From: Actinoplanes palleronii
Lineage (GTDB): Bacteria; Actinomycetota; Actinomycetes; Mycobacteriales; Micromonosporaceae
Direction: 5' to 3'
DNA: 64,000 bases
NCBI RefSeq assembly: GCF_016862315.1
Contig: NZ_BOMS01000060.1
Span: 1-64,000 of the forward strand
Position 1 is the stretch's first letter; each line of letters begins with the position of its first letter. Below the pieces are notes generated by a model. It was not told the DNA's origin, did no database searches, and saw nothing but the letters and a program-made list of their open reading frames with translations. Shown here in pieces: positions 8,233-16,180 of the stretch. A program made the position numbers and the translations under genes.

Positions 8233-8376
8233 TCAAGGATCAGGGAAACGGCGGTGTGGGCGTCGGCCCACGCCGCTTCGATCTTTTCGGTACGGATCAG
8301 CGCGCCGGCCGGCGCCCGGAGTGACGGTCAGGGCGGCGGCGAGCGTGACGCTTGCCAGGGTGGCCGAGAATGCCAT
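8233..8376 (-). CDS. Short ORF with signal-peptide-like start, possible gene remnant
   Basis: A 47-codon ORF on the minus strand with ATG at 8376 and GGAGG about 9 nt upstream. It begins MAFSATLASVTLAAALTVTP, which looks like a secretion signal, then turns Arg-rich and stops. The following DNA reads naturally in another frame as LIRTEKIEAAWADAHTAVSL, so this may be a frameshifted remnant of a small exported protein, or the frameshift may be apparent only. Its 5' region contains the 24-bp direct repeat at 8387-8434. Confidence 0.3.
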   Translation of the reverse strand: MAFSATLASVTLAAALTVTPGAGRRADPYRKDRSGVGRRPHRRFPDP

Positions 8377-8386
8377 GGTTGGTTGC

Positions 8387-8434
8387 CTCCATTCCTCGAC
8401 CTCGATAAGACTCCATTCCTCGACCTCGATAAGA
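8387..8434. repeat. 24-bp perfect direct repeat, two copies
   Basis: Two adjacent identical 24-bp units (8387-8410 and 8411-8434), each containing ATTCCTCGACCTCGATAAGA. The array lies upstream of the MptB-like gene and of the short minus-strand ORF at 8376, so slippage here would alter the spacing of either leader. Confidence 0.85.
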
Positions 8435-8464
8435 ACGGACCCGGGTGAACATTCACCGAACCGG

Positions 8465-10264
8465 ATGGCCGTCTGGCGTTCGTCCAGGCCTGGCCTTCCG
8501 CTCATCCAGCGTCGCGACGATCTGACGGTGGTGAGCTCGCGGACGCTGCGCTGGACCGGCTTCGGCGGTGCGGTGCTGCTCGCGGTCGCCGCCGGGATCG
8601 GTGGGCACGGCCCGGCGGTGCTGTGCTGCTGGCTGGTGGGCACCGCGATCCAGGGGTACGCCTGGTGGAGCGGCCGGGACCGGACGTTCACGCCGCGCTG
8701 GGTGCTGGGCACCGTCGCGCTGTGGTCGGCGCCGTTCCTGCTGGCCCCGCCGTACGGGAGCCGGGACGTGTACTCCTACGCCTGCCAGGGCGAGCTGTAC
8801 CGGCACGGGCTGAGCCCGTACACGCACACCGCGACGGCGCTGCCCTGCACGTGGCTGGACGACGTGGCGCCGCTGTGGCGGGACACGCTGACGCCGTACG
8901 GGCCGCTGTTCGTGCTGGCCGCGGCCGGGGTGCTGTGGCTCGCCGACACGCTGCCGGTCGACGCCGGGATGACCGTGCCGCTGCTGCTGTTCCGGCTGCT
9001 CGCGCTGGCCGGGATGGCCGGGGTCGCGGCGGGCCTGCCGGCGCTGGCCCGGCGCTGCGGGGTGCCGCCGGCCCGGGCGCTGTGGGTGGCCCTGGCCGGC
9101 CCGTTGATCGGCGCGCACCTGCTCGGCGGCCCGCACAACGACGCGCTGATGCTCGGCTTCCTGATCGGCGGGCTCGCCCTGGTGGCCCGCTTCCCCCGGC
9201 ACCCGGCCGCGGTGCTCGGCGCAGGCGCGCTGCTGGGCTGTGCGGTAGCGGTCAAAGCCACAGCCGTGGTCGCCATCCCGTTCGCGATCCTGCTGGTCAC
9301 CGCCGCGCTCGGCAAGAACCGAAATGCCGCCCCGCCCCGCCGGACCCCGGCTGGTTCTCAGGGGCCCCTCGAGCCCTCCGAGACACCCCTGACCGCCAGC
9401 CCGGATGCGGTCCGGGCGGTGGCGCGTGGCCCGGTGTCGGCTGGTTCTCAGGGGTGTCTCGGGGGTTCGGAGGCACCCCTGACCGCCAGCCCGGATGCGG
9501 TCCGGGCGGTGGCGCGTGGCCCGGTGTCGGCTGGTTCTCAGGGGTGTCTCGGGCACTCCGAGACACCCCTGAGGACCAGCTGGGATCTGGGGCGCGGGCT
9601 GGTTGTCGGGGGAGTGGGGGTCGGTGGGGCGGCGGTGGCGACGTTTGCCGGGATCACCGCGGCCGGTGGGCTGGGTTACGGCTGGATCGCCGGGCTGCGG
9701 GAGAGCGAGATCCTGGTCCAGTTCTCCTCGCTGCCGACCGCGGTCGGGATGACGCTGACCTATCTCGGCCGGCCGTTCGAAGCCGGTTTCAACGCGGTCC
9801 CGGCGGCCAGGGCGGCCGCCCTGGTCGTCCTCGCCGTCGTGCTGGTCGCGATCTGGGTCCGGGCGCTGCGGTACCGGGCCGACCCGGGCCGGGCCGCGCT
9901 CCACGGCGCGGCCCTCGCGCTGGTCGCCACGGTGGCGCTGGCCCCGGTGGTGCTCTCCTGGTATGCGCTGTGGCCGCTGATCCTGCTGGCCGCCACCACC
10001 GTGCGGACCCGGGCGGTGATGGCGGTGGCGATCGTCGCGGCGTTCGCCGTGCTGCCGGACGGTGAGGGGCTCGCGCACATGGTGAAGTTCCCCGGCGCGA
10101 TCATGGTGACCACCGGGCTGATCGTGCTGGCCGTGGTGGCGCTGCGCCGATGGCGGCGTCAGCGCGGAGCAGCGGCCGACGGGAGCAGTGAGGCCGAGCC
10201 GAGCACCCGGGTCACCGACACCTCGATCACCACCCGGGCCGGGTTCGGCCGCGGGGTCCGGTAG
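8465..10264 (+). CDS. MptB-like polyprenol-phosphomannose mannosyltransferase
   Basis: A polytopic membrane protein of about 599 residues resembling actinobacterial MptB-type alpha-1,6-mannosyltransferases (GT-C fold), which use polyprenyl-phosphomannose outside the membrane to extend mannan cores. Family-like parts are SRDVYSYACQGELYRHG (about residue 99, with the acidic residue typical of GT-C loop 1) and GGPHNDALMLGFLIGGLALV (about 220). More than ten hydrophobic segments are visible. The insert at residues about 296-372 is unusual: it is translated from three hairpin repeats (9350-9580) with the peptide AGSQGCLGGSEAPLTASPDA repeating. Start choice is uncertain: ATG 8465, or GTG 8528/8531 nearer the first membrane helix; upstream codons to 8321 are repeat-derived. 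The 3' end overlaps the opposite-strand gene by 106 bp. Confidence 0.8.
   Translation: MAVWRSSRPGLPLIQRRDDLTVVSSRTLRWTGFGGAVLLAVAAGIGGHGPAVLCCWLVGTAIQGYAWWSGRDRTFTPRWVLGTVALWSAPFLLAPPYGSRDVYSYACQGELYRHGLSPYTHTATALPCTWLDDVAPLWRDTLTPYGPLFVLAAAGVLWLADTLPVDAGMTVPLLLFRLLALAGMAGVAAGLPALARRCGVPPARALWVALAGPLIGAHLLGGPHNDALMLGFLIGGLALVARFPRHPAAVLGAGALLGCAVAVKATAVVAIPFAILLVTAALGKNRNAAPPRRTPAGSQGPLEPSETPLTASPDAVRAVARGPVSAGSQGCLGGSEAPLTASPDAVRAVARGPVSAGSQGCLGHSETPLRTSWDLGRGLVVGGVGVGGAAVATFAGITAAGGLGYGWIAGLRESEILVQFSSLPTAVGMTLTYLGRPFEAGFNAVPAARAAALVVLAVVLVAIWVRALRYRADPGRAALHGAALALVATVALAPVVLSWYALWPLILLAATTVRTRAVMAVAIVAAFAVLPDGEGLAHMVKFPGAIMVTTGLIVLAVVALRRWRRQRGAAADGSSEAEPSTRVTDTSITTRAGFGRGVR
9350..9580. 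repeat. Three in-frame hairpin elements (module A), 90-bp period
   Basis: Hairpins begin at 9350, 9440 and 9530 (period 90 bp). In the third copy, 21-nt arms starting GCTGGTTCTCAGGGGTGTCT (9530-9550) and GAGACACCCCTGAGGACCAG (9560-9580) pair at 20 of 21 positions, the exception being a possible G-U pair in RNA. The units between hairpins are nearly identical (CCGGATGCGGTCCGGGCGGT and on). The array adds about 77 codons to the MptB-like gene without breaking its frame. Confidence 0.88.
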
Positions 10265-10581
10265 CGCGCGGCGTACCGGCGTTCCGCGTCGGCGACCGTC
10301 TCCGGGTCGTCGCGGATCACCGCGATCCCCTCGACGGTGCTCCAGCGCGGCCCGTCGAGCTGGCAGATCGCCACCCGCTGCTGGCCGTTGCGGACGTGCC
10401 GGACCTTCGCCGAGCCGCCGGACGCGATCACCCGGGCGATCCCGGTGACCGGGTCGAGGGTGGCGCCGACCGCGACCACGTGCGGCGACCCGTCGGCCCG
10501 CAGCGTGGTCAGCGTGCACAGGTGCCGCTCGACCCAGAACTCCCGCAGCGCCGGCGATTCCATCGGCACGGTCCCGCTCAC
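10159..10581 (-). CDS. PPOX-class (pyridoxamine oxidase-like) FMN/F420-binding protein
   Basis: A 140-residue split-barrel protein of the pyridoxamine 5'-phosphate oxidase-like family; actinobacterial members often bind F420 or FMN and reduce small molecules, and the exact cofactor is not decided here. Typical features are the N-terminal FWVERHLCTLTTLRADGSPH strand pair, the VRNGQQRVAICQLDG strand near the cofactor site and the YAARYRTPRPNPARVVIEV C-terminal part. The GTG at 10581 is preferred because AGGAG lies 9 nt upstream; ATG 10563 is internal. It lies 34 bp downstream of the DUF2252 gene on the same strand, so the two are probably co-transcribed. Its last 106 bp overlap the end of the MptB-like gene on the other strand. 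Confidence 0.82.
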   Translation of the reverse strand: MSGTVPMESPALREFWVERHLCTLTTLRADGSPHVVAVGATLDPVTGIARVIASGGSAKVRHVRNGQQRVAICQLDGPRWSTVEGIAVIRDDPETVADAERRYAARYRTPRPNPARVVIEVSVTRVLGSASLLPSAAAPR

Positions 10582-10615
10582 GCTTGCTCTCCTCTGGTCG
10601 TACCACAAACGGTTG

Positions 10616-12037
10616 TCATGCGGTCTCGGCCGCCAGCTCGCCGCGCCGGACAGCGGCGACCAGCGCGGTGTGGTCGCGCTCCACCTGGTCGGCGTAGGTG
10701 CGGGCGAAACGGGCCAGCGACTCGTCCATCTTGTCGCTGCCGCCGACATACCCGGCGATCATCGACGCCCCGCTGGTCCGGGCGTGCGACTTGGCCAGCA
10801 GGTAGCCGCAGATCCCGGCGTAGTCGGCGAGCGCGCCGGCGTTGATGTCCTCGACGAGGATGGCGCCCTTCATGTCGCGGAACTGCCGCACGTAGTACTG
10901 GTGCTCGCCCACGGTGGTCCAGCCGAGCAGCGGGTCGCTGACGGTCTGCAGCGCCTGCTGGTATTCCACCACCCGCTGGCCCTGGTGCCGGTGCCAGGCC
11001 AGCGCGCCGTGCTGATGTTTCGCGATGACCGACCGGCGGGCCTGCTTGAGCTGCAGGAACACCACGTCCTCGGGGTCGCTGCCCTCGCACAGCGCGACGT
11101 ACGCCCGCAGTCCCACCGACCCCACGCCGACCACCTTGTGCGCGACGTCGACGATCCGGTACCCGCCGAGGATCCGCGCCCAGTGCGGCTTGAGCGTGTT
11201 CAGGAACCCGTCCAGGGCCTCCTCGACCAGCTCCCGGTCACCGTCCGGCGGCCGGGTGATCACCGGCGGCTCGGTGACCAGCCGCCGGGTGCCGTCGCGG
11301 CGCTCGGTGAACCGGGGCAGCGCGCGGTCGCTGGTGCGCCGGCGGGCCCGGCGGGCGGCCCGCTCGATCTCGTCGCGGAAGCTGGCCTTGCTCGCCGCGG
11401 ACCGCATCGCGTCCACGTTGAGCTGGTCGAACGACCGGGCCAGCAGCGGACGGCCGGACAGGTCGGAGATCTGCTCGCGGTACTCCTCGACGCAGTGCTG
11501 CACGGCGTCGGCGCACTCGTGCTCGCGGAAGCCGTTGACCCGGCCGGCCACGTAGACGCTGACCACCAGGCGGCGCAGGTCCCACTCCCAGGGGCCGGGG
11601 TGCGCCTCGTCGAAGTCGTTGAGGTCGAAGACCAGCTCTCGCTCCGGCGAGGCGTAGAACCCGAAGTTGCCGAGGTGGGCGTCACCGCAGATGACCGGGG
11701 TGATGCCGGTGTGCGGCAGGGTGGCGAAGTCGTCGGCCATCAGCCCGGCGGTGCCGCGCAGGAACGCGTACGGGTTGGCGATCATGCGGCCCACCCGGAC
11801 CGGGACGAGCCAGGGCAACCGGCCCTCGTGCGAGTCGGTCACCTGGGCCACCGGGTCGGGCCGGGAGGTGCCCGGACGCCACTGCGCCATGTCCGACCGG
11901 GGGGACCGCTCGCGCAACGAGCGACCCATCTCGTATCGTTCGGCGCGCGGCCGTGCGGGCCGGCGCAGGGAGGTGAATCCCTCGTCGCCCGCGGAGCCGG
12001 GCTCGACGTGGCTGCTGATCATGGGTTTCCCGTCCAT
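10616..12037 (-). CDS. DUF2252 family protein
   Basis: A 473-residue member of DUF2252, a family of unknown biochemical role with a kinase-like fold prediction (related to aminoglycoside-phosphotransferase-like proteins). Characteristic stretches are ICGDAHLGNFGFYASPEREL (an HLGN motif like the catalytic loop of APH-type kinases), VFDLNDFDEAHPGPWEWDLR (acidic, metal-loop-like) and, near the C-terminus, GYLLAKSHARTSG. The start at 12037 is taken; ATG 12022 is an alternative and neither has a strong ribosome site. The promoter region (12038-12178) is shared with the divergent LacI gene and contains the palindrome at 12097-12110, so it may be co-regulated with sugar use. Function remains unknown. 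Confidence 0.85.
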   Translation of the reverse strand: MDGKPMISSHVEPGSAGDEGFTSLRRPARPRAERYEMGRSLRERSPRSDMAQWRPGTSRPDPVAQVTDSHEGRLPWLVPVRVGRMIANPYAFLRGTAGLMADDFATLPHTGITPVICGDAHLGNFGFYASPERELVFDLNDFDEAHPGPWEWDLRRLVVSVYVAGRVNGFREHECADAVQHCVEEYREQISDLSGRPLLARSFDQLNVDAMRSAASKASFRDEIERAARRARRRTSDRALPRFTERRDGTRRLVTEPPVITRPPDGDRELVEEALDGFLNTLKPHWARILGGYRIVDVAHKVVGVGSVGLRAYVALCEGSDPEDVVFLQLKQARRSVIAKHQHGALAWHRHQGQRVVEYQQALQTVSDPLLGWTTVGEHQYYVRQFRDMKGAILVEDINAGALADYAGICGYLLAKSHARTSGASMIAGYVGGSDKMDESLARFARTYADQVERDHTALVAAVRRGELAAETA

Positions 12038-12096
12038 CGCAGCCGAGAGTACGGGGCTGTGCACAGCCTGCCGCGACGGGCTCGCGGACCGAGCAT

Positions 12097-12110
12097 TGTT
12101 ATCGATAACA
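12097..12110. promoter_or_regulatory. LacI-family operator, perfect 14-bp palindrome
   Basis: TGTTATCGATAACA is a perfect dyad with the central CG typical of LacI-family sites. It lies between the divergent DUF2252 (12037) and LacI (12179) genes. A near-identical copy, TGTTAGCGATAACA, overlaps the promoter upstream of araA (13259-13272). Together they indicate autoregulation and control of the sugar operon by the same regulator. Confidence 0.75.
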
Positions 12111-12178
12111 TTTCCCACATCGGGAGACGCGCGGCTCGCCGTACGCTCCATCAGATCCGGACCTGGCGAGGTGCGCAA

Positions 12179-13192
12179 GTGGAGACCAAGGGATCCCGTT
12201 CCCCGGCGATGACGGACGTGGCGCGGCTGGCCGGGGTCTCCCACCAGACCGTCTCCCGCGTCCTCAACGATCATCCCAACGTCAAGGAGCAGACCCGCCT
12301 GCGGGTGCGCGCCGCCATCGCCGAGCTCGGCTACCGCCCCAACCGGGCGGCCCGGGCCCTGGTCACCGGCCGTTCCCAGCTGATCGGCGTGGTCGCCCGC
12401 AACAGCATGCTGTACGGCCCGGCCTCGATGCTGACCGAGTTCGAGCAGGCCGCCGCGGACGCCGGTTTCGCGGTGAGCGTGGGCAGCGTCCGCGAGCTGG
12501 ACCGCGACTCGATCTCCGCGGTGGTGGACCGGCATCTGGACCAGCGGGTCGCCGGCCTGGTGGTGATCGCCCAGGTCGCGTCGGCCACCGAGGCCCTGGC
12601 GGAGATCCCGGCCGACGTGCCGGTGGTGTTCATCGACGGCGACCCGGCGGCCGGCCGTCCGCTGGTCACGGTGGATCAGGTGGCCGGCGCCCGGGCCGCG
12701 GTGCGGCACCTCCTGGAGGCCGGCCACGAGACGGTCTGGCACGTCTCCGGGCCGACCGAGTGGTTCGACTCGGCCGGCCGGATCCACGGCTGGCGGCAGA
12801 CGCTGCAGGAGGCCGGCCGCGAGGTGCCGCCGCTGCTGAGCGCGGACTGGTCGGCCGCCGAGGGGTACCGCGCCGGGCAGATGCTGGCCCGGATGCCCGA
12901 GGTCACCGCGGTCTTCGCGGCCAACGACCACCTGGCCATGGGCGTGCTGCGGGCGCTGCACGAGCGTGGCCGCCGGGTGCCGCACGACGTCAGCGTGATC
13001 GGTTTCGACGACGTGCCCGAGGCGGCGTACTTCATCCCGCCGCTGACCACCGTGCGGCAGTCCTTCGGCGACGTGGCCCGGGCCGCGCTCACCCTGCTGC
13101 TGGGTCAGATGAAAGAAGCGCCGGTGCCCGCCGACACCGTGATCGTTCCGGCACAATTGGTAGTGCGTGAGAGCGTGGCGCCGCCGGCCTGA
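12179..13192 (+). CDS. LacI-family transcriptional regulator of sugar operon
   Basis: A 337-residue repressor. Residues 11-30 are a classic LacI helix-turn-helix (MTDVARLAGVSHQTVSRVLN), followed by a hinge helix around YRPNRAARALVTGRS and a periplasmic-binding-protein-like effector domain with VFIDGDPAAGRPLVTVDQVA, VFAANDHLAMGVLRALHERG and VIGFDDVPEAAYFIPPLTTV. The GTG at 12179 has GAGGTG 6 nt upstream; ATG 12209 is internal. Immediately downstream lies the araA/sugar ABC transporter locus, and two matching operators flank this gene (12097-12110 and 13259-13272), so the effector is probably L-arabinose or a related sugar; that is inference. Confidence 0.9.
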   Translation: METKGSRSPAMTDVARLAGVSHQTVSRVLNDHPNVKEQTRLRVRAAIAELGYRPNRAARALVTGRSQLIGVVARNSMLYGPASMLTEFEQAAADAGFAVSVGSVRELDRDSISAVVDRHLDQRVAGLVVIAQVASATEALAEIPADVPVVFIDGDPAAGRPLVTVDQVAGARAAVRHLLEAGHETVWHVSGPTEWFDSAGRIHGWRQTLQEAGREVPPLLSADWSAAEGYRAGQMLARMPEVTAVFAANDHLAMGVLRALHERGRRVPHDVSVIGFDDVPEAAYFIPPLTTVRQSFGDVARAALTLLLGQMKEAPVPADTVIVPAQLVVRESVAPPA

Positions 13193-13245
13193 GCGGCCTG
13201 CACGGGCGGGTTAAGCGGCCGTTACCTCGTTGTTGCGAAGAGCCG

Positions 13246-13273
13246 TTGACACGAGTTTTGTTAGCGATAACAC
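13246..13273 (+). promoter_or_regulatory. araA-operon promoter overlapped by LacI operator
   Basis: A -35-like TTGACA (13246-13251) is followed after 16 bp by TAACAC (13268-13273). The operator TGTTAGCGATAACA (13259-13272, one mismatched pair) covers the spacer and -10, so bound repressor would block RNA polymerase directly. The transcript would start near 13280 and carry a leader of about 250 nt to araA. Confidence 0.6.
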
Positions 13274-13337
13274 TGGGTTCTCCCGCCGAGGTGTGGCCGC
13301 CGCCACCCTACCGGCTCCCGCCGTGGAGGTATTCCCG

Positions 13338-13487
13338 ATGTCCGCTGAGCCGACCCGTGTCCCGGGCGCCGACCGCGGCCGTCCGGCGTACTCGGAAGCA
13401 GTCAAGATCTACAACGAGCTCTTCACCGAGTGCTCGGTACTGCACGATGAACGTCGTGTACGTCATGCGCCAGTGGCGAACGGGTGA
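13338..13487 (+). CDS. 49-aa ORF in the araA leader, possible ribulokinase remnant
   Basis: ATG at 13338 with GGAGG about 10 nt upstream. The product begins MSAEPTRVPGADRGRPAYSE, continues AVKIYNELFTECSVLHDERR and ends at 13487, 43 bp before araA. The Tyr-x-Glu-Leu...Leu-His-Asp pattern resembles, from memory, the last helix of L-ribulokinases, which normally precede araA. It could be a scar of a deleted araB, a genuine small leader protein or chance. The last ten codons lose coding bias. Confidence 0.38.
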   Translation: MSAEPTRVPGADRGRPAYSEAVKIYNELFTECSVLHDERRVRHAPVANG

Positions 13488-13530
13488 CCGAGCCCGGTAA
13501 CAGCACCACCGTCGAACCGAAGGAAAACCG

Positions 13531-15018
13531 ATGAAACCGCAGATCTGGTTTCTGACCGGCAGCCAGCACCTGTACGGTCCGGAGACGCTGCAGCAGGTCG
13601 CCGACCAGTCCGCTGAGATCCAGCGGACCCTGGCGGCCGGCGTGGGCGCCGAGATCGTCGCCCAGCCGGTGCTCACCGACTCGGGCGCGATCAAGCGGGT
13701 GATGCTGGAGGCGAACGCGCATCCGGACGTGATCGGTGTGATCGCCTGGATGCACACGTTCTCGCCGGCCAAGATGTGGATCTCCGGTCTGGACGCGCTG
13801 CGCAAGCCGCTGCTGCACCTGCACACGCAGCACAACATCTCGCTGCCGTGGGAGTCCATCGACATGGACTTCATGAACCTCAACCAGGCCGCGCACGGCG
13901 ACCGGGAGTTCGGTTTCATCCAGTCCCGTCTCGGCGTTCCGCGCAAGACGGTGGCCGGGCACGTCAGCGACCCGGTGGTGTCCGCCCGGATCGACGGCTG
14001 GGCGAAGGCCGCGGCCGGCCTGCAGCGGATGCGTACGCTGCGCCTGGCCCGCTTCGGTGACAACATGCGCGACGTCGCGGTCACCGAGGGCGACAAGGTC
14101 GAGGCCGAGCTGCGCTTCGGCGTCTCGGTCAACACGTACGGCGTGAACGACCTGGTCGAGGTCGTCGACGCGGTCGACGAGAAGGCGATCGACGACCTGG
14201 TCGCCGAGTACGCCGAGCTCTTCGACCTGGCGCCGGAGCTGGCCAAGGGCGGCGACCGGCACGACTCGCTGCGCTACGGCGCCCGGATCGAGGCCGGCCT
14301 GCGCCAGTTCCTCACCGAGGGCGGTTTCGGCGCCTTCACCACCAACTTCGAGGACCTCGGCGGCCTGCGCCAGCTGCCCGGCCTGGCCGTCCAGCGGCTG
14401 ATGGCCGACGGGTACGGGTTCGGCGGCGAGGGCGACTGGAAGACCTCCGCCCTGCTGGCCACCGTGAAGGCGATGGGTGCCGGCAGCGACAAGGGCACCT
14501 CGTTCATGGAGGACTACACGTACCACTTCGGTCCGGGCGAGCCGAAGATCCTCGGGGCACATATGCTCGAGGTCTGCCCGACCATCGCGTCCTCGAAGCC
14601 CCGCGTGGAGATCCACCCGCTGGGGATCGGCGGCCGCGAGGACCCGGTCCGGCTGGTCTTCGACGCCGCGCCCGGCCCGGGTGTCGTCGTCGGCCTGGCC
14701 GACCTGGGTGACCGGTTCCGCCTGGTGGCGAACGTGATCGAGGTCGTGCCGCCGGACGAGCCGCTGCCCCACCTGCCCGTTGCCCGCGCGGTGTGGAAGC
14801 CCGCCCCGACGCTCTCGACGTCGGCGGAGTGCTGGCTCACCGCCGGAGGACCGCACCACACGGTTCTCACCCAGGCCGTCGGAGCCGAGGTCCTCCGGGA
14901 CTTCGCGACGATGGCCCAGACCGAGCTTCTGCTCATCGATGACCGCACCACGAGCGACGACTTCGCCGACCGGGTGCGGTGGAATCAGGCGTACCACCGC
15001 CTGGCCCGCCCCCTGTAA
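13531..15018 (+). CDS. araA: L-arabinose isomerase
   Basis: Converts L-arabinose to L-ribulose in the cytoplasm using a divalent metal, usually Mn2+. At 495 residues it has the normal length. It begins IWFLTGSQHLYGPETLQQVA, the family hallmark. The metal ligands known from the E. coli enzyme are present: Glu300 (GGEGDWK), Glu327 (FMEDYTYH), His344 (GAHMLEV) and His442/443 (GGPHHTV). GGAAA lies 5-9 nt before the ATG. It heads an operon with a ChvE-type binding protein and transporter 27 bp downstream and sits behind a LacI-controlled promoter. The other two pathway genes, araB and araD, are not in this window. Confidence 0.96.
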   Translation: MKPQIWFLTGSQHLYGPETLQQVADQSAEIQRTLAAGVGAEIVAQPVLTDSGAIKRVMLEANAHPDVIGVIAWMHTFSPAKMWISGLDALRKPLLHLHTQHNISLPWESIDMDFMNLNQAAHGDREFGFIQSRLGVPRKTVAGHVSDPVVSARIDGWAKAAAGLQRMRTLRLARFGDNMRDVAVTEGDKVEAELRFGVSVNTYGVNDLVEVVDAVDEKAIDDLVAEYAELFDLAPELAKGGDRHDSLRYGARIEAGLRQFLTEGGFGAFTTNFEDLGGLRQLPGLAVQRLMADGYGFGGEGDWKTSALLATVKAMGAGSDKGTSFMEDYTYHFGPGEPKILGAHMLEVCPTIASSKPRVEIHPLGIGGREDPVRLVFDAAPGPGVVVGLADLGDRFRLVANVIEVVPPDEPLPHLPVARAVWKPAPTLSTSAECWLTAGGPHHTVLTQAVGAEVLRDFATMAQTELLLIDDRTTSDDFADRVRWNQAYHRLARPL

Positions 15019-15045
15019 CACCGCTCTCAAAGAGGAGAATCCACC

Positions 15046-16173
15046 GTGAAATACACCCGGCTTGCGGCCGCTTTCGCCGCTGCCTCGCTGGTGGCCACGA
15101 TGGCCGCTTGTGGTGACGCCGAGAAGACCTCGGACAAGGCGACGACCGGTGGCGACACCGCCGGCGCGCTGATCGGCATCACCATGCCGACGAAGTCCTC
15201 GGAGCGCTGGATCCACGACGGCGACAACCTGAAGTCGCAGCTCGAGGGTCTGGGCTACAAGGTCGATCTGCAGTACGCGGAGAACGACATCCCGACGCAG
15301 ACCCAGCAGCTGGACAGCCAGATCACCAAGGGCGCGAAGCTTCTGATCATCGCGTCGATCGACGGCACCGCGCTGTCGAGCCAGCTGGACAACGCGAAGG
15401 CCGCGAACATCCCGGTCATCTCGTACGACCGGCTGATCCGCGGCAACGCGAACGTCGACTACTACACGACGTTCGACAACTTCAAGGTCGGCGTGCAGCA
15501 GGCCACCTCGCTGCTGACCGGCCTGGGCGTGCTCAAGGCGGACGGTAGCAAGGGCGACGCGAAGGGCCCGTTCAACATCGAGCTGTTCGCCGGTTCGCCG
15601 GACGACAACAACGCGACGTTCTTCTTCAACGGCGCGAAGAGCATCCTCGACCCGTACATCAAGGACGGCACGCTGGTCGTGAAGTCCGGCCAGGTCGACT
15701 TCAAGACCGTCGCGACCCTGCGCTGGGACCCGGAGACGGCCCAGAAGCGCATGGAGAACATCCTGACCTCGACCTACAAGGGTTCGGTCAAGATCAACGG
15801 CGTGCTCTCGCCCTACGACGGCATCTCGATCGGTATCCTCTCGGCGCTGAAGTCGGGTGGCTACGGCACCGCCGCGCAGAAGTACCCGACCGTCACCGGT
15901 CAGGACGCCGAGCTGGCGTCGGTCAAGTCGATCATCGCGGGTGAGCAGTACTCGACCATCTACAAGGACACCCGCCAGCTGGCCAAGGTGACCGGTGAGA
16001 TGGCCGACGCGATCCTCAAGGGTCAGACCCCGACCACGAACAACACCACGGACTACGACAACGGCAAGAAGGTCGTCCCGGCCCAGCTGCTCGAGTCGGT
16101 CATCGTCGACAAGGACAACTACCAGAAGGTCATCATCGACGGCGGCTACTACACGGCCGACCAGCTGAAGTGA
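15046..16173 (+). CDS. chvE: ChvE-type sugar-binding lipoprotein of ABC transporter
   Basis: The extracellular substrate-binding component of a multiple-monosaccharide ABC importer (ChvE/xylose-arabinose-galactose type). It starts at GTG with GAGGAG about 8 nt upstream. The signal peptide ends in a lipobox, VATMAACGD, making Cys22 the lipidated residue. The mature part shows the type I periplasmic-binding fold: IGITMPTKSSERWIHDGDNL, then LLIIASIDGTALSSQL, IPVISYDRLIRGNANVDYY and a C-terminal YTADQLK. The conserved SYDRLI and TGQDAE elements contact sugar in related proteins. A very stable hairpin follows the stop, which probably raises its expression over the ATPase and permease. Confidence 0.93.
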   Translation: MKYTRLAAAFAAASLVATMAACGDAEKTSDKATTGGDTAGALIGITMPTKSSERWIHDGDNLKSQLEGLGYKVDLQYAENDIPTQTQQLDSQITKGAKLLIIASIDGTALSSQLDNAKAANIPVISYDRLIRGNANVDYYTTFDNFKVGVQQATSLLTGLGVLKADGSKGDAKGPFNIELFAGSPDDNNATFFFNGAKSILDPYIKDGTLVVKSGQVDFKTVATLRWDPETAQKRMENILTSTYKGSVKINGVLSPYDGISIGILSALKSGGYGTAAQKYPTVTGQDAELASVKSIIAGEQYSTIYKDTRQLAKVTGEMADAILKGQTPTTNNTTDYDNGKKVVPAQLLESVIVDKDNYQKVIIDGGYYTADQLK

Positions 16174-16180
16174 TCTGAAC

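Noticed and set aside
10616..13156. Single 846-codon minus frame joining LacI antisense to DUF2252
   Set aside because: Only the part from 12037 has family similarity; the rest is the complement of the LacI coding region.
10337..13192. Very long plus-strand open frame covering the DUF2252 gene
   Set aside because: Its first two thirds are the antisense of a conserved minus-strand gene in GC-rich DNA; only the LacI part from 12179 is real.
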